DNA of 64,000 bases, from contig QANT01006496.1 in the NCBI GenBank assembly GCA_003254885.1, forward strand, positions 62,001 to 126,000, read 5' to 3'. Shown here piece after piece: positions 21,466 to 32,855 of the stretch. The notes under the pieces are model-generated. The model had not been told where the DNA came from. It worked only from the letters and a program-made list of their open reading frames with translations, and did not search any database. The DNA comes from Purshia tridentata. Lineage: Eukaryota > Streptophyta > Magnoliopsida > Rosales > Rosaceae. Each line of letters starts with the position of its first letter. The stretch's first letter is position 1. The position numbers were made by a program, and so were the translations under genes.

Positions 21466-24400
21466 TTATAAAATGATTTCCTCCTGTACGCTAACATTAA
21501 GAGTCTTATTTGGGAGAACAATGCTGTTAATCACCACAACTTCGTCTTCAACAGTCACTGCTTCTCCTGCCAAAAAATAAAAGATCTCAAAATTGTTCAA
21601 CTGGATTGGAATTTCTTTGTGCATTAACAATATCGAATCATAGAAGAAAGAAATGAGAGCATGCGTACCAAGGATGGTAATTCCAAGCTTTGCATTGTAG
21701 TCTCCATCAGCCTGAACCAGTCAATTAAATTTTGGTCACCCACAAGAATAAGTGAATTAAGTTTTAGTCAGCAATAAGGAGTACTGCCCACAAGTTCAGT
21801 TTCAACAAAGATCCAAAAAGGATTAGTAAGTTACTGGTCTCAATCAATGAGCCTTCTTTTTTAATCGGTCTTAAGATCATCCTGGACATCAACTATTTCC
21901 TAGCTTAAGAATGGAGTTCCATATATCTGGCATTTCCCTTGGATTTTTATTTTATATAGTTTCTGTAGGTCACAGTTTTCCTTATCCTATAGTAGTTGAG
22001 AGGTTATTTCTCTCTGAAATTGACATCACCTAACAAATTATATTATGACATGATGCAACTACATCACTAGACTTGCCTGGACACGTGACCATTTCCCAAT
22101 AGATGACTTCCATCCAACAATAGAATGTATAACAACTGCATTTTCCTGTCATAAAAAAAAAAAAAAAAACATGTAATTTTGGGTAAAATTGAATCAACTA
22201 ACATTAGATTGTAGTTCTAGTTGTTTGATAGGCACCAACTTTAATACCTTAATTTCCACATCATCCAAGATGATGCAACTTATAAGCCTTACTCCTGCAC
22301 CTACACGAACATTAGCTGAAACAGACACATTGGGACCAATCTGTGCACAAAAGAGACTCACTTTAGAAGGAAGCATTAATACAGAATATCAGTAATGATT
22401 GTGCTGCATCCACTATATTCACTTTCCTACTTCACTCAATCATTTACTTCATTCACTCATGTACATTCACAAACAAGGACAGAACAAAATGGGGTATGTG
22501 TATATTCACAAAAGATGAAATGGAACTACCTTCGCAGTAGGATGTACTTTTGCCGATGGATGAACATAAACATCACCAACAATTGTGGCATTCTTGATAC
22601 CATCTCCACTAGCCAAAAGATGTGCAGAGTTCAGTCGGAATTGAGAAAGATACAACGCCGAACATTTCAAAGACATTCTGTAATGTTAAAGAAAGACTAT
22701 TATAAGGAAAATGATGGTTGAACAAAAAGGGAAAAAGGAACAAGACATGAAGTTATCAGGAAAAATTACTCTACCCTGGAGTCTTGATCTGTTCCCAGAA
22801 ATCCATGGTCTCATATGTATACAATTGATTCTTTCCAGCAAGAGGTGACAAAATATCTTGATCCAATCTGACAAAATCTGTAGGTAGATTCCTGTTGAAA
22901 GATGTATGTTTATATAAATGCTTACACAAACTTATGATTTCAACAATCAAAAGATGTAAAAAATTAAATTCCCCAAAAATACAATTTCATTGTGTAAATT
23001 TGCCAAAGTATAGAACCAGGAGTAAGAAGCCAACCTTGTTGCAGACTGGAGGGCTTCAAAGCTGGAAATACGACGCAAATTTGCTGCAATTGACAAAACA
23101 CATGTCACACTCCCTCAAGGTGCAGAAATTTTCTTGCATATTTCAAATTGAATTAAACAATCATATTGCATCATATTTCAAACTTCATGAGATGATTGTG
23201 AGTATTCAATGAAGTTCCAACATATATGCATTAAAGGACATTAAACATAACATAAATAAAAATCTATAACAGGTTTGCTGATATTCTAACATCTGCTGAA
23301 GTGAAGTGTCTTGTATAATAGCAGGAAAAGAAATAACAAATATTGATTCACTGGGAATGGAACAAGCGAGAAAGCCCTATATATTCTATTTACATAAATA
23401 AAAATCTATAACAGGTTTGCTGATATACTAACATCTGCTGAAGTGAAGTGTCTTGTATAATAGCAGGAAAAGAAATAACAAATATTGATTCACTGGCAAT
23501 GGAACAAGCGAGAAAGCCCTATATATTCTATTAGTAAAGCCTAAACGTATGAACCTATTATATCTATTTCATATAGGTAAAAGAGAATAAAAAAAGGAAT
23601 ACATGTTGAGGCCAAATTTCTTCTCAGTTGTTACGCATCAAATAATATAAGGTTTCTAGAGCCAGAAGCTAATCCAAGGTACAAACGAACCCACAACTAA
23701 TAATGTATGTAATGAAAAAGACCAACCTCTGCCTTCTCGGTGAGTGGAGACATCTTGAATGGCAGTAAAAATATCTGGAGTAAATACATAAACACCACAG
23801 TTTATCAAATCACTCACCTGCATAAATGAACAATTAAGGTCATCAAGCACCAATTAAATTAACAAAATCTAGACATGAACTGCATCATGTACGTACAAAT
23901 GTCTCAGGTTTCTCGGTGTAATGCAAAACTTCTTTGGTGATTGGATCAGCAACCAACTCACCAAACTGGTTGGCAGATTCAGCAGAAACCTGCAGATGCA
24001 GCGAAAAAAGGAAAGCACTTCATCAATATGGAGTGGAGTTGCAACAATATTGAATAATTGTTTTGTGAAAAGAAAGCAGATCGTCGAGACACGAACCTTG
24101 ATTACTAACATTGTACCCATCCCCCCAAATGTTTTATGAGCCTCTGCAAGAATGAACAAGAACAGCAAGCAACAGAAGCAATTACTTTTCCCAAGTCTTA
24201 TCCATAATCTAAACCAATAAAACTCTAGTTAACAAACAGAATAAGAAAGACAAAACACACCAAGCATATCTGGAAGCGGAAAACTGCAGCAAACATCACA
24301 ATTCAGCAAAAAGATATGTGACTGTCCCAAAAATACAAACACAATATATAAGTAGGAATTATCATATACACAAGAATAGAAAAAAACTAAGAAGAGTTAA

Positions 24401-24927
24401 GCAGAGAATTGAAACCGGGCTGTCTTCCATGATAAAATCTCTGAAGTAATAAAGGCCACCAGCGGAGCCATGCGGCTTGTCCTCTCTTAAGTACCTCACT
24501 GGCACTTTGAGCTCACTGGAAATGGAAGACACATAGAGTGCGAATTCACGCTCCTCGTAGAATCCAATTAGAAAGATCTGAGCCAAATTGGGTATCTAAA
24601 ACATAATATCAAGCATTCAGAATTCATTACTAAATCTAAAAGCGAAATTCTTTATTGGGTTTTTGGTTAAAGATTAAAAGAAAGGCAAAGCCAACCCTTT
24701 TACAAGCTGAAATGGGGTGGTGCACCATAGCCTGCCCAGCCAATGGGAAAAGCGGTTTCGGAGTGTTGAATGAGAGGGGCCGAAATCTGGTCCCTGCCAG
24801 AAAAACAAAAAATCCGTAAAAGATAAAAATTTTGAGAAGAAACAAATTAAGGAATTATAAAAATAGTACCTTTGGTAGGACCTCCCACCATGATCACGGC
24901 GACTACCTTCTCCTCCGAGCTCTCCAT
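21466..24927 (-). CDS. KJC1: GDP-mannose pyrophosphorylase-like protein, KONJAC/GMPPA type
   Basis: Non-catalytic or weakly catalytic relative of mannose-1-phosphate guanylyltransferase. Arabidopsis KONJAC1/2 stimulate the GDP-mannose pyrophosphorylase VTC1 and so raise GDP-mannose supply for glucomannan. Fourteen minus-strand exons: 24927-24870, 24793-24696, 24595-24416, 24321-24261, 24143-24097, 23989-23897, 23817-23727, 23083-23035, 22891-22775, 22677-22530, 22340-22248, 22145-22077, 21711-21669, 21566-21466. They sum to 1248 nt, or 415 residues, which is the family length. The N-terminal nucleotidyltransferase fold starts [20 protein letters not shown] and includes [11 protein letters not shown]. 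The C-terminal third is a left-handed beta-helix with hexapeptide repeats ([18 protein letters not shown]). Intron 12 uses a GC donor and intron 7 holds a tandem duplication. Confidence 0.94.
21712..22076 (-). other. GC-AG intron (intron 12 of the KONJAC-like gene)
   Basis: The exon ends GTGTCCAG and the intron begins GCAAGT, the classic strong GC-type donor context. The acceptor is GGTTCAG before GCTGATGGAGAC. Frame and protein similarity (RVQ then [10 protein letters not shown]) are kept only with this donor, and no GT alternative lies nearby. Confidence 0.88.
23250..23533. repeat. Recent 142-bp tandem duplication in KONJAC-like intron 7
   Basis: Copy 1 (23250-23391) and copy 2 (23392-23533) differ at only two positions that I can see (GATATTCTA/GATATACTA and CTGGGAATGG/CTGGCAATGG). 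Both begin ACATAAATAAAAATCTATAA and end CCCTATATATTCTATT. The high identity indicates a young event. Confidence 0.95.
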
Positions 24928-26300
24928 GTCGGAAACGGACACCCTAGATCTTGAGCTGGAGAATCTAACTCCTACTCATAGGCCAAAGTGATTCAGATGA
25001 TTCTACAAGCGTGTAAGACAGTGTGCAGGGCAGAGAGACGAGTTGAAACTTGAAACTTGAAGGAAAGAGAGACTCACTGTCCAAACTCCAAGGTTTTAAT
25101 GGCTCATTACGACTTTTTGCTTCTGTGGGACTGCAAAGTAGTGCGAACTATTAATCACAAATTTGCCAACCGGATCTCGGGAGAGAATATTACATCCAAC
25201 CATCGAACCAATGACCCAAACGACGTCGTTGGCTTACGATTCCGTTATATAAGCGCGCGGGCTTTAATTCTTTTTTATCTAAGTTTTTTTATTTTATTTA
25301 TACGAGGTATTCGAACTTAGAACATGTCATAACAAATAAGTAACAACTAGTTGAAAGTTGTAGATGAGTCTCTAACATTAGCAAAATCACATAAATATTT
25401 TACCAACATTGAGATAGTTGATTGAGATTTGTGGGTAAGTTACTAGTCTGCTAGAGCAATCATATATGGCATAGTATACTCGACAATGGCTTACAACATA
25501 CAAGAAGATCCCACAAATCATTTTTAATTTATTTATTTACATCCTGTTTTGTTTTCTAATATACACAACAGTGCATTACATGAGATTCAGTCATAGGCTC
25601 ATAGCTTTCATCTGAATTTGTGTGTGGATTATTTCTGTTCTTCATTGCTTTTGGGGGGAAGAATACCACCCCCATGGCTCATCAGAGATGTAATCTGTGA
25701 CCTGCTTTATCCTCAAGTAGTTTTCCAGGCCCCTGGAAGATGTGATGTAATGTAACTACATAATCCAAAATGTAAATATCTTTTTATCCAGATCTAAAAA
25801 TCTAATAATCATCCACTCTGTAAATTTCCACAACTGGGTACACTATGTAATTAATGTAAGAACAGCTAATCTTTTAAACCGAGTCTGCAACCAATGAAGA
25901 ACAAAACCCAAAGACATGAACCACAAAGTACATGTATTGCTTGCCAAAAAGTTACATACTCAATAAAATTATCGCCCTTTGTTTCTTTACATGTCCACCC
26001 AATTACATTAACCACAAACATCAACTATCAGGTTTCATGACTGGAGGGAAAGATGCATGCTGATCTTCAAGCAGAAAAAATTAGTTTCGTAGTGTTTGAC
26101 AAAATCATCTCGTATCTGAAGAAGTTCCAGAACCATGACATAATAGTACTGGAGAACCCATCTGCCGCTGACTGGCTCATCGAAGGAGTTGATCAGCCAA
26201 CTTTCAGAAAATCACTTTTGAGTCCACACCAAATGGGTTACTCTCTCACTTGTAAATACTGTCAAAAGGTGATGAAAGTCATCAAATGGTATTATGCTAT
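24928..26300. other. Spacer between KONJAC-like and MTP12-like genes
   Basis: The first few hundred bases are the KONJAC-like leader and promoter. From about 25550 to 26300 lies the presumed 3' UTR of the MTP12-like gene. A plus-strand open frame at 26053-26409 overlaps the end of the transporter gene and has no family resemblance. Confidence 0.55.
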
Positions 26301-29105
26301 TTACCCAACACATTCCAACTGCAACGTTAAATCCTTGATTCCAGCTTCATGTAGTACGTGTGACACCTGTGTCTTTGCAGAAACCTTGTCAATATCTGTT
26401 GAAACATGAAGATGGAGTGTGCCCACTATGTCTGAGTTTGTGAGACTCCATACATGCAAGTTCTGAATGCCAGAAACCCCCCTCATCTTTCTAACAGCAT
26501 TAAGAGCTTTTCTCAAATCCTGCTCATGTGCCCTGGGAACTCTTTGGAGCAAAATCTCTGCAGAATTTCTGAGTAATGGGATAACTGAAGATATGATCAA
26601 GACAGAAATGAATATTGAGCAGGCAGGATCGGCAACAAGCCATCCCTTGTACTTAATTAAAAGGGTTGATATGACAACTCCGACACTACCCAAGGTGTCA
26701 GCCAGAACATGCAAAAATATTCCCTCCATGTTGTGGTCAATGTGATGATGGTGATGCTTAGCTGATTTTTCTCCATCATTTGACAGTATTTTCAGCTGGG
26801 ATTCAAAGGAAGAATGACTTTCAGAAGCTGAAAACTGCACATGGGTGTGGAAACCTGCTCCTTGAATTTGGGATTCTTCCACTTTATGGCCTTCAGAGAA
26901 ATGAGTGTGTGGACTTGTTGAAGAACCATGGGGTAAGCTTCCGTGAACACTGTGGTTCGCAGGTTGATGATCATGCTGGCTATGATGGTCATGCTGGTCA
27001 TGCTGGCTATGATGGTCATGGTTGTCATGCTGGCAGGCATGGTCATGGTGGTCGTGCTTGTGACACTGATCATGGTGGTCGTGCTTGTGACTATGATCAT
27101 GCTGGTCATGCTTGTGACTATGATCATGCTGGTCATGTTGGTGACCATCATGGCCATGGTCATCATGGTGGTTGTGCTGATGACCATGGCCATGATCATG
27201 GCACTTGTTGCTCTCGAAAGTTTGATCTTTACAACCAACATAACTGACATGTTGATGTTCATGATGGTCATCATGAGAAACATGTATACACTCCTCAGAC
27301 TTTCCATGACCTCCATGATCATGTCCAACAGAGTCATAAGAATGTTGGTGATGATGGGAGTGGGAGCATGATCCAGATCCACCATGGGCATGATGATGCT
27401 CCTCATGAAAGAAGATTAAACCAACCACATTGACAAGCAGCCCTCCAACTGAAACAACTAATAAACTGCTAGTTGATATCTCCTGAGGGTCCAAAATCCT
27501 CTCAAACGACTCCAACACGATTAGTGCTCCAACCAAAACTAGGAAAACAGCATTTGTATATCCTGAAAGAACTTCAAATCTCCCACGACCATAATTATAC
27601 TGATTATTCGCAGGCAGACGTGAAATATACGAAGCATAGAGCCCAATTGCCAGGGCAGCACAATCAAACAACATGTGACAGGCATCTGATATCAGCCCTA
27701 GACTATTGCTCATGAACCCAGCAATAAATTCCACAAACATGTATCCAGTGTTGATCAGAAGGAAAAGTGCAATCTTGCGGGACTTCCTCTCACTCAAAAT
27801 GTGCCTAATAGGCTTCATAATGGAGGCAGTAAATGATTCTGAAGACCCCATCCCCAGTTCAAGATAGTTTGAATAATAAGGATCCAATTCTCTAACAGCA
27901 ATGTAAAGTAACATACCACAAAGCAGTAGTCCCCAAAGTGATAATTCAGGAAAATATAACAACTCCAAAACAAGAGTACATAAAAAGGTAACCAAATACT
28001 CTCTCCGAAGATCTTTAGAACTCACTGACTTGTCATCACTATAATTTTCACTCAGAAGTACCCCAAAAACAACAGTGTTTGCCAGAGGCCAAACCAAATT
28101 TCCAATGGGAACTTCATCACCCTCAGCTTCAAACATGAAAAGACTAACAACAGCAGGAATGAAGAGCACGACAGTTGTAAAAAACAACGAAATTACCCGA
28201 ACCCGCTTCCGACCCAATTGCCTGATTGTTCCCCAGTTCATTGAAACGCGCTCGTAACACCCCAAAAACCCAGATAGAAACGGAAGCAACATTGGCCAAA
28301 TTCTCACGCAATCCACTCTTGGAAACACATTAAGTCCCAATTTTTCAAACTTAGCAGAAAATGGGAAGCATTCAATCCGATCCCAACTCATAGATAGCAA
28401 AAATAATCCGGAAATGAGAGCGATAAACCCACGAACCTTGGAGGACCGATGCATCGCGCCACCGATATTCTGATTCCGGCCCTCGGCCAAGAACCGTGCG
28501 GCAACGTTTCCAGACATTTCGGCGAGGATCATGGCAGCGGTGCCGCAGTATCGAAGCGCTTGGAAGCGGAGGATGAAGACGACGGCGAGAAGAATGGACT
28601 TGGCGACTAAGAGTCTGTGCTGGGACTGTGTGATCAAGGTGAGAGAGAAGATGGGTTGATTTTGTTTTTGGCGAAAAGGGTCTTTGGAGGAAGAGGTGTA
28701 GGAGGTGAAGAGATAGCAAGATATAGTGAGGAGGAAGGAGAGGAGAGAGACGAGGAAGGAGAAGGGGAAGAGAGAGAAAGAAGGGGAGGAGCGAAGGAAG
28801 GGGAGGAGGGAATAGAGGGAGCGGAGAGAGAAGAGGAGGAGGAAGAGGAATGAGAGGGAGGATTTGTTGTTTGTGGCGTTGAAGGGTTTGGGGTTGAGAG
28901 AAGAGAGGCGGTATTTGGATGGAGTTGCAGATGGTGTTGAAGATGAGAAGGGATAGACTGGGTATGATCTCGATGTGGTGGCGGTGGGTGTGGAGGCGAA
29001 AGCAGTGGGTGTGGTGGCGAAGGTGGTGGGGGTGGTGGGTCGTTGAGGGAGTGAGAGCCGGTGAGGCCTGTGCTGGTGGTGGTGATGGTGGTGGTTATCG
29101 GCCAT
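26301..29105 (-). CDS. MTP12: Cation diffusion facilitator, MTP12/ZnT5-like zinc transporter
   Basis: Large CDF transporter. Arabidopsis MTP12 pairs with MTP5 in the Golgi and moves zinc into the lumen; human ZnT5 and yeast Msc2 are the related long forms. Intronless, 934 residues, longer than the Arabidopsis protein (about 800). Many hydrophobic segments fill the first 420 residues, the extra N-terminal membrane domain of this subgroup. The CDF core follows: LLINTGYMFVEFIAGF, the metal site motif HMLFD near 475, GRGRFEVLSGYTNAVFLVLVG, a His-rich loop (about 565-725), and the second site HVLAD near 797. The cytosolic C-terminal domain ends QLECVG. The His loop is unusually long and includes six copies of a nine-residue repeat. 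The N-terminus is also His-rich (MADNHHHHHHQHRPHR). Antisense open frames over the loop are shadows. Confidence 0.95.
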   Translation of the reverse strand: MADNHHHHHHQHRPHRLSLPQRPTTPTTFATTPTAFASTPTATTSRSYPVYPFSSSTPSATPSKYRLSSLNPKPFNATNNKSSLSFLFLLLFSLRSLYSLLPFLRSSPSFSLFPFSFLVSLLSFLLTISCYLFTSYTSSSKDPFRQKQNQPIFSLTLITQSQHRLLVAKSILLAVVFILRFQALRYCGTAAMILAEMSGNVAARFLAEGRNQNIGGAMHRSSKVRGFIALISGLFLLSMSWDRIECFPFSAKFEKLGLNVFPRVDCVRIWPMLLPFLSGFLGCYERVSMNWGTIRQLGRKRVRVISLFFTTVVLFIPAVVSLFMFEAEGDEVPIGNLVWPLANTVVFGVLLSENYSDDKSVSSKDLRREYLVTFLCTLVLELLYFPELSLWGLLLCGMLLYIAVRELDPYYSNYLELGMGSSESFTASIMKPIRHILSERKSRKIALFLLINTGYMFVEFIAGFMSNSLGLISDACHMLFDCAALAIGLYASYISRLPANNQYNYGRGRFEVLSGYTNAVFLVLVGALIVLESFERILDPQEISTSSLLVVSVGGLLVNVVGLIFFHEEHHHAHGGSGSCSHSHHHQHSYDSVGHDHGGHGKSEECIHVSHDDHHEHQHVSYVGCKDQTFESNKCHDHGHGHQHNHHDDHGHDGHQHDQHDHSHKHDQHDHSHKHDHHDQCHKHDHHDHACQHDNHDHHSQHDQHDHHSQHDHQPANHSVHGSLPHGSSTSPHTHFSEGHKVEESQIQGAGFHTHVQFSASESHSSFESQLKILSNDGEKSAKHHHHHIDHNMEGIFLHVLADTLGSVGVVISTLLIKYKGWLVADPACSIFISVLIISSVIPLLRNSAEILLQRVPRAHEQDLRKALNAVRKMRGVSGIQNLHVWSLTNSDIVGTLHLHVSTDIDKVSAKTQVSHVLHEAGIKDLTLQLECVG
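26976..27137 (-). repeat. 27-bp coding minisatellite in the MTP12 His loop
   Basis: About six in-frame units of 27 bp encode variants of HDQHDHSHK (HDHHDQCHK, HDHHDHACQ, HDNHDHHSQ, HDQHDHHSQ). The two units nearest the N-terminal side are identical at the protein level, which suggests recent copying. Looser HD/HG-rich repeats continue up to about 27410. Confidence 0.85.
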
Positions 29106-30560
29106 GTTGGTTGTTGCTGGTTTGATACAGTTGGGGGCTCTGGTTAGGGACTATCCAAGTCAGTGATGATGAGTCTGATAGATCCGAATGGAGTCTCGGA
29201 CCCAACAAAGGGTCGGACTTCGAGGGAGAAGAATTTTCTCGGCGGAGGGTCTATGGAGTAATTAATGAGTCCATTGAATTAATTTTCGCTGAAATGGTCA
29301 ATGTTTCTGGAATGAATTGGTTCTTTGACCAGAAATACGTGTGGCTTTGACTTCTTAGAATTCTCTTATTTTGGGTCTGGGCCTTCCCATTGTTCAGGAC
29401 ACTAGGTTCACTATAAACTAGATATGGACCACCGGGCCGGGCCTTGCCAAACCAGGGACCTAAAGCCCAACATTCTTCTATGGCACCTCCTCTGATTTAT
29501 TTCCTTTCTCCCAATTAAAACGTACTCTTATATATATTTGTAAAAAATATATATATTTACTTAGAAAGAAGACCTTTCAGAGGTTGAAGAGAGCAAATTA
29601 AGATTGGGTCAAAACTCTGATTTCAACGGCAATGCATGTTTACCCAATTAATCATTTTCCCTAACAAAAATGTGGCAACAAATTTAATTTAAATTCACAA
29701 GAATGGCAAATATTAGACTCTTATGTGAGCCGAATGGAGCAAATTGACAAAAAAAATTCCAACATGCTTCAATGGAGAGTCACCTTAAAGGCTACATGCA
29801 ATTGTCTCATTTGCACCATCAGCATTCAATTATAGTTGTTGCCATTGAAGGAGCTCCAGGCCATAGACATATTGAAGAATCATGAAGCACCTGCATTTTC
29901 ATAGAAACTAGAATTTCTTTTAAAGGCTTCGTACGTGGTCGATCATCGATCATATATCGATCAACTTCAACATACGGTATGTTACTTCACTCACCTAGTT
30001 AGCATTTGCGAATTTACTTTTTTGAGTATCCTTGAAACAAATTAATATTTACGAATAATATACGTGTGTATGTGCATAACTTCAAATTTTCATCTTTTTG
30101 ATCATACGTTTTAAAGGTTTTTTGTTACATTAAAAGGACCAACCTCTTAGCTTATTATAATCTTAATCAATTGATCTTTACACTCATAGTTTTATTTTTT
30201 GGCAAAAAAAAAAAATCAATTATGTCCATTTGATTGACGTAAAGTCGTAAAGAAAACATGATGACCGACATGCATATGTTTCGATTGACGTAAAGAGAAC
30301 ATGAGGAGCCAATGAGCCATATATATATATATGATCGTGATGAGCAGATCATGAAAGATAAAGGCACTAAATTTTTTATTATTTTGGGTAGAATAGAGGG
30401 ACAAATTTTATTTTATTATATAACAAATTATAGAATCAAAATAGTTGAAATTTTTCTGAAAAATGCATGAAATTGTGTTAAAATTTCCTTAGCCTCAAAT
30501 TTCACCTAAATTTTCGAAATTAACTCTTTGGATATAACATTAGTTTTTTTTGTTTAATAG

Positions 30561-30995
30561 ATAATAACATGAGTTAGTCTAGTCCAAACAAGGTGAAAGT
30601 TCGATCCATTTATAATTGGTCTGTCTGACATAGACTCGATCAAAAGTCGCAATCGCTTAATTGATATTAATATTAAAAATTATATAATAACATGAGTTAG
30701 TCTAGTCCAAACAAGGTGCAAGTTCGATCCATTTATAATTGGTCTGTCTGACACAGACTCGATCAAAAGTCGCAATCGCTTAATTGATATTAATATTAAA
30801 AATTAGTATTGTATCAAACTAGTTCGATTAAGGTATAAGGATAGATAGTCTTCTTCTATTTTTGATAGCGGCAATCACTTATTTGGCATTGATTGATTAG
30901 CAATCGTGTCGTACCAGACTAGTCTGATCGAACAAGATACATGGTTATGGTTCATTACGCTGTCGTCTTCTATATTTGATGACGGGAATCACTGA
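30561..30995. repeat. Tandem array of ~120-bp units, two young and two decayed
   Basis: Units at 30561-30683 and 30684-30806 (123 bp) are nearly identical, differing at GGTGAAAG/GGTGCAAG and GACATAG/GACACAG. Downstream to about 30995 two more divergent units keep the same order of motifs (ACTAGT.CGAT, a TCTTCTAT.TTTGATA core, GGCAATCACT). The array therefore grew more than once. Confidence 0.75.
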
Positions 30996-32832
30996 ACATA
31001 TACTTTATTTTTAGTGGGTTGATGATGCATGCATTCAATGTTATATATTTATCTTTCTTTCTTAGTTTGGTTTACAACACTTGCCAGTTATTGTAGCGTG
31101 TACTAGGTATTGAGTTTATCTGGTGTTATTAAGGTAGCTATAGCTAGCTGGTTAAAGTTTTGAGTTGAACTAACAATAAAGTCATGATCCCACTATTCCA
31201 ATATCACAATATTAGACTTGTAGTTTACAATTTTGATGGATGGATAAGTACCCATACGATTATATATATAACATGATTGTGGTTGCGTGCATTCATATAG
31301 GAATTTGAAGGAATATCATATCATATCCAATTAAGCAGGTGTACGTGCGCACTCATATATTGTCTCGATCATGTTGCTTGCAAACGTGTCAACCCACAAC
31401 TCTTTCAAAAAGCAGAGCACCATTAATAATCCAAGTCATCCCTGTCCCTCTTGGAAAGATATATATGCAGACCCAATTAATTAAGCAGGAACATTTGAAA
31501 TTCAAAAGTAGACAACTATTAAGAGCCACTAATAGATCATATTTATTTAGTTTCATAATCAGGTATTTTACTCGTGCACTTGACTCCCTAGCTAGTGATG
31601 ACGGTTTGTTGTTTTGGATTTTCTTAAACATCTTTCACTACTCACAGTACGTCACCACTAGTGGCATAGTGCTGTCCATCGTAGCAGGCCACCCAAATGA
31701 AAATTAATGCATATATGCCATAAATTACTCTTGAGATCGATCAAGCACCCAACAAGATAGCTTCGTACTCTCTCTAATTCTGTCCATTTATTTCCACAGA
31801 TCAGTACGTGTACTACTCATCAAAGATGGTTTTTCTAGTACATATTCTTCATACGTAGCAGCTAGCCATCCTCGTCAGCTAGCACTGCAATTCTAGCTCT
31901 CTTTGATCTCCATCTAATTAATTACATGCATGCATCTTTACATGTGTGTCTGGTATTGCTGTGTGTGCAGTGTGTGCAGTGTGTGCCTGCATATGTAGAT
32001 TGCGTGTAGCTGTGTGTCCTATGCATTCTCTGCCCTGCACCGTAACGCATGCTCATGGATCTGTCACGTAGCAGATACCTCAACTCCTAAACGTAATGCA
32101 TCCAAAACCGCACTATAACTTTATTGCCTTTTTTGCACACAAAAAGATCAAGCCAATTGTAACAAACTGAGAAAACTGGTACTGTAGCAATGGAAGAAAG
32201 AAAAAAAATAAAACGAGAAGCTTTAATTCAATAATTAAAAATGGTGAAAGTTCGCATGATCCAATGAGGTCCAAGCTCAATGGAGCTTGCAAACTCAGTC
32301 AAAATCCAAGTGGTTTTGTGCGTAAGATAAAGATGTTTCTGCTTTTCACTATCTTGTGGTAAGATATCGACATCATGATGAAATACTTTTAACTGATTGG
32401 ATCTCAATTATATGGCAATTACGTGCACAAGCTAGTGGCACCATTTGCATGTTCTTGTTTGTGAACTATCTACGACAAATTAATTTAATTTAATTTTATA
32501 TATTTGGGATGGGAAATTCAACTTAAAATCTAGGGAAATACGACTAGCTAGATCAATATATATGTGCATTGAAAATTTAAATAGATATTTTTTCTCTTAT
32601 GTTAGTTATTTTCCATGTCTCACAATTACTTGTCTTCAATTGTATATATAATGAAGTCCGGCCATTTTTTGACAAAAAAAAAAAATGAAGTTCCATTTAT
32701 TCAATTTATTCTTTGTTTGATTAATGAAGTTATAAGATGGTATAAAATTATGATATAAAAATGTGGTAAGTGTAGTATTGTTGTTTGGGAATTTTGGTTT
32801 GTAATCCTTACTTGGAACAAGCAGGTCCATCC

Positions 32833-32855
32833 TACGTGTCAAAGGCTCCACGTGT
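32833..32855. promoter_or_regulatory. Pair of ABRE/G-box-like elements upstream of NPF gene
   Basis: TACGTGTC (32833-32840) and CCACGTGT (32848-32855) lie 7 bp apart, about 490 bp before the NPF start codon. Two close ACGTG boxes are the usual arrangement for abscisic-acid response through bZIP factors. Function is inferred from motif and position. Confidence 0.4.

Noticed and set aside
26053-26409. 118-codon plus-strand frame between KONJAC-like and MTP12-like genes
   Set aside because: It overlaps the transporter's coding end on the opposite strand and shows no recognisable domain or splice structure.
26767-27406. Long open frames on the plus strand and in other minus frames over the MTP12 His loop
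   Set aside because: They arise from the low-complexity CAT/GAC-rich coding repeat and read as Met- or Gly/His-rich nonsense.
28617-28853. Glu/Arg-rich plus-strand open frame opposite the MTP12 N-terminus
   Set aside because: Shadow of the Ser/Leu/Phe-rich membrane segment on the minus strand; no independent support.
30590-30620. Possible tRNA T-arm (GTTCGATCC)
   Set aside because: No acceptor or anticodon stem can be formed around it, and the motif belongs to the tandem array unit.
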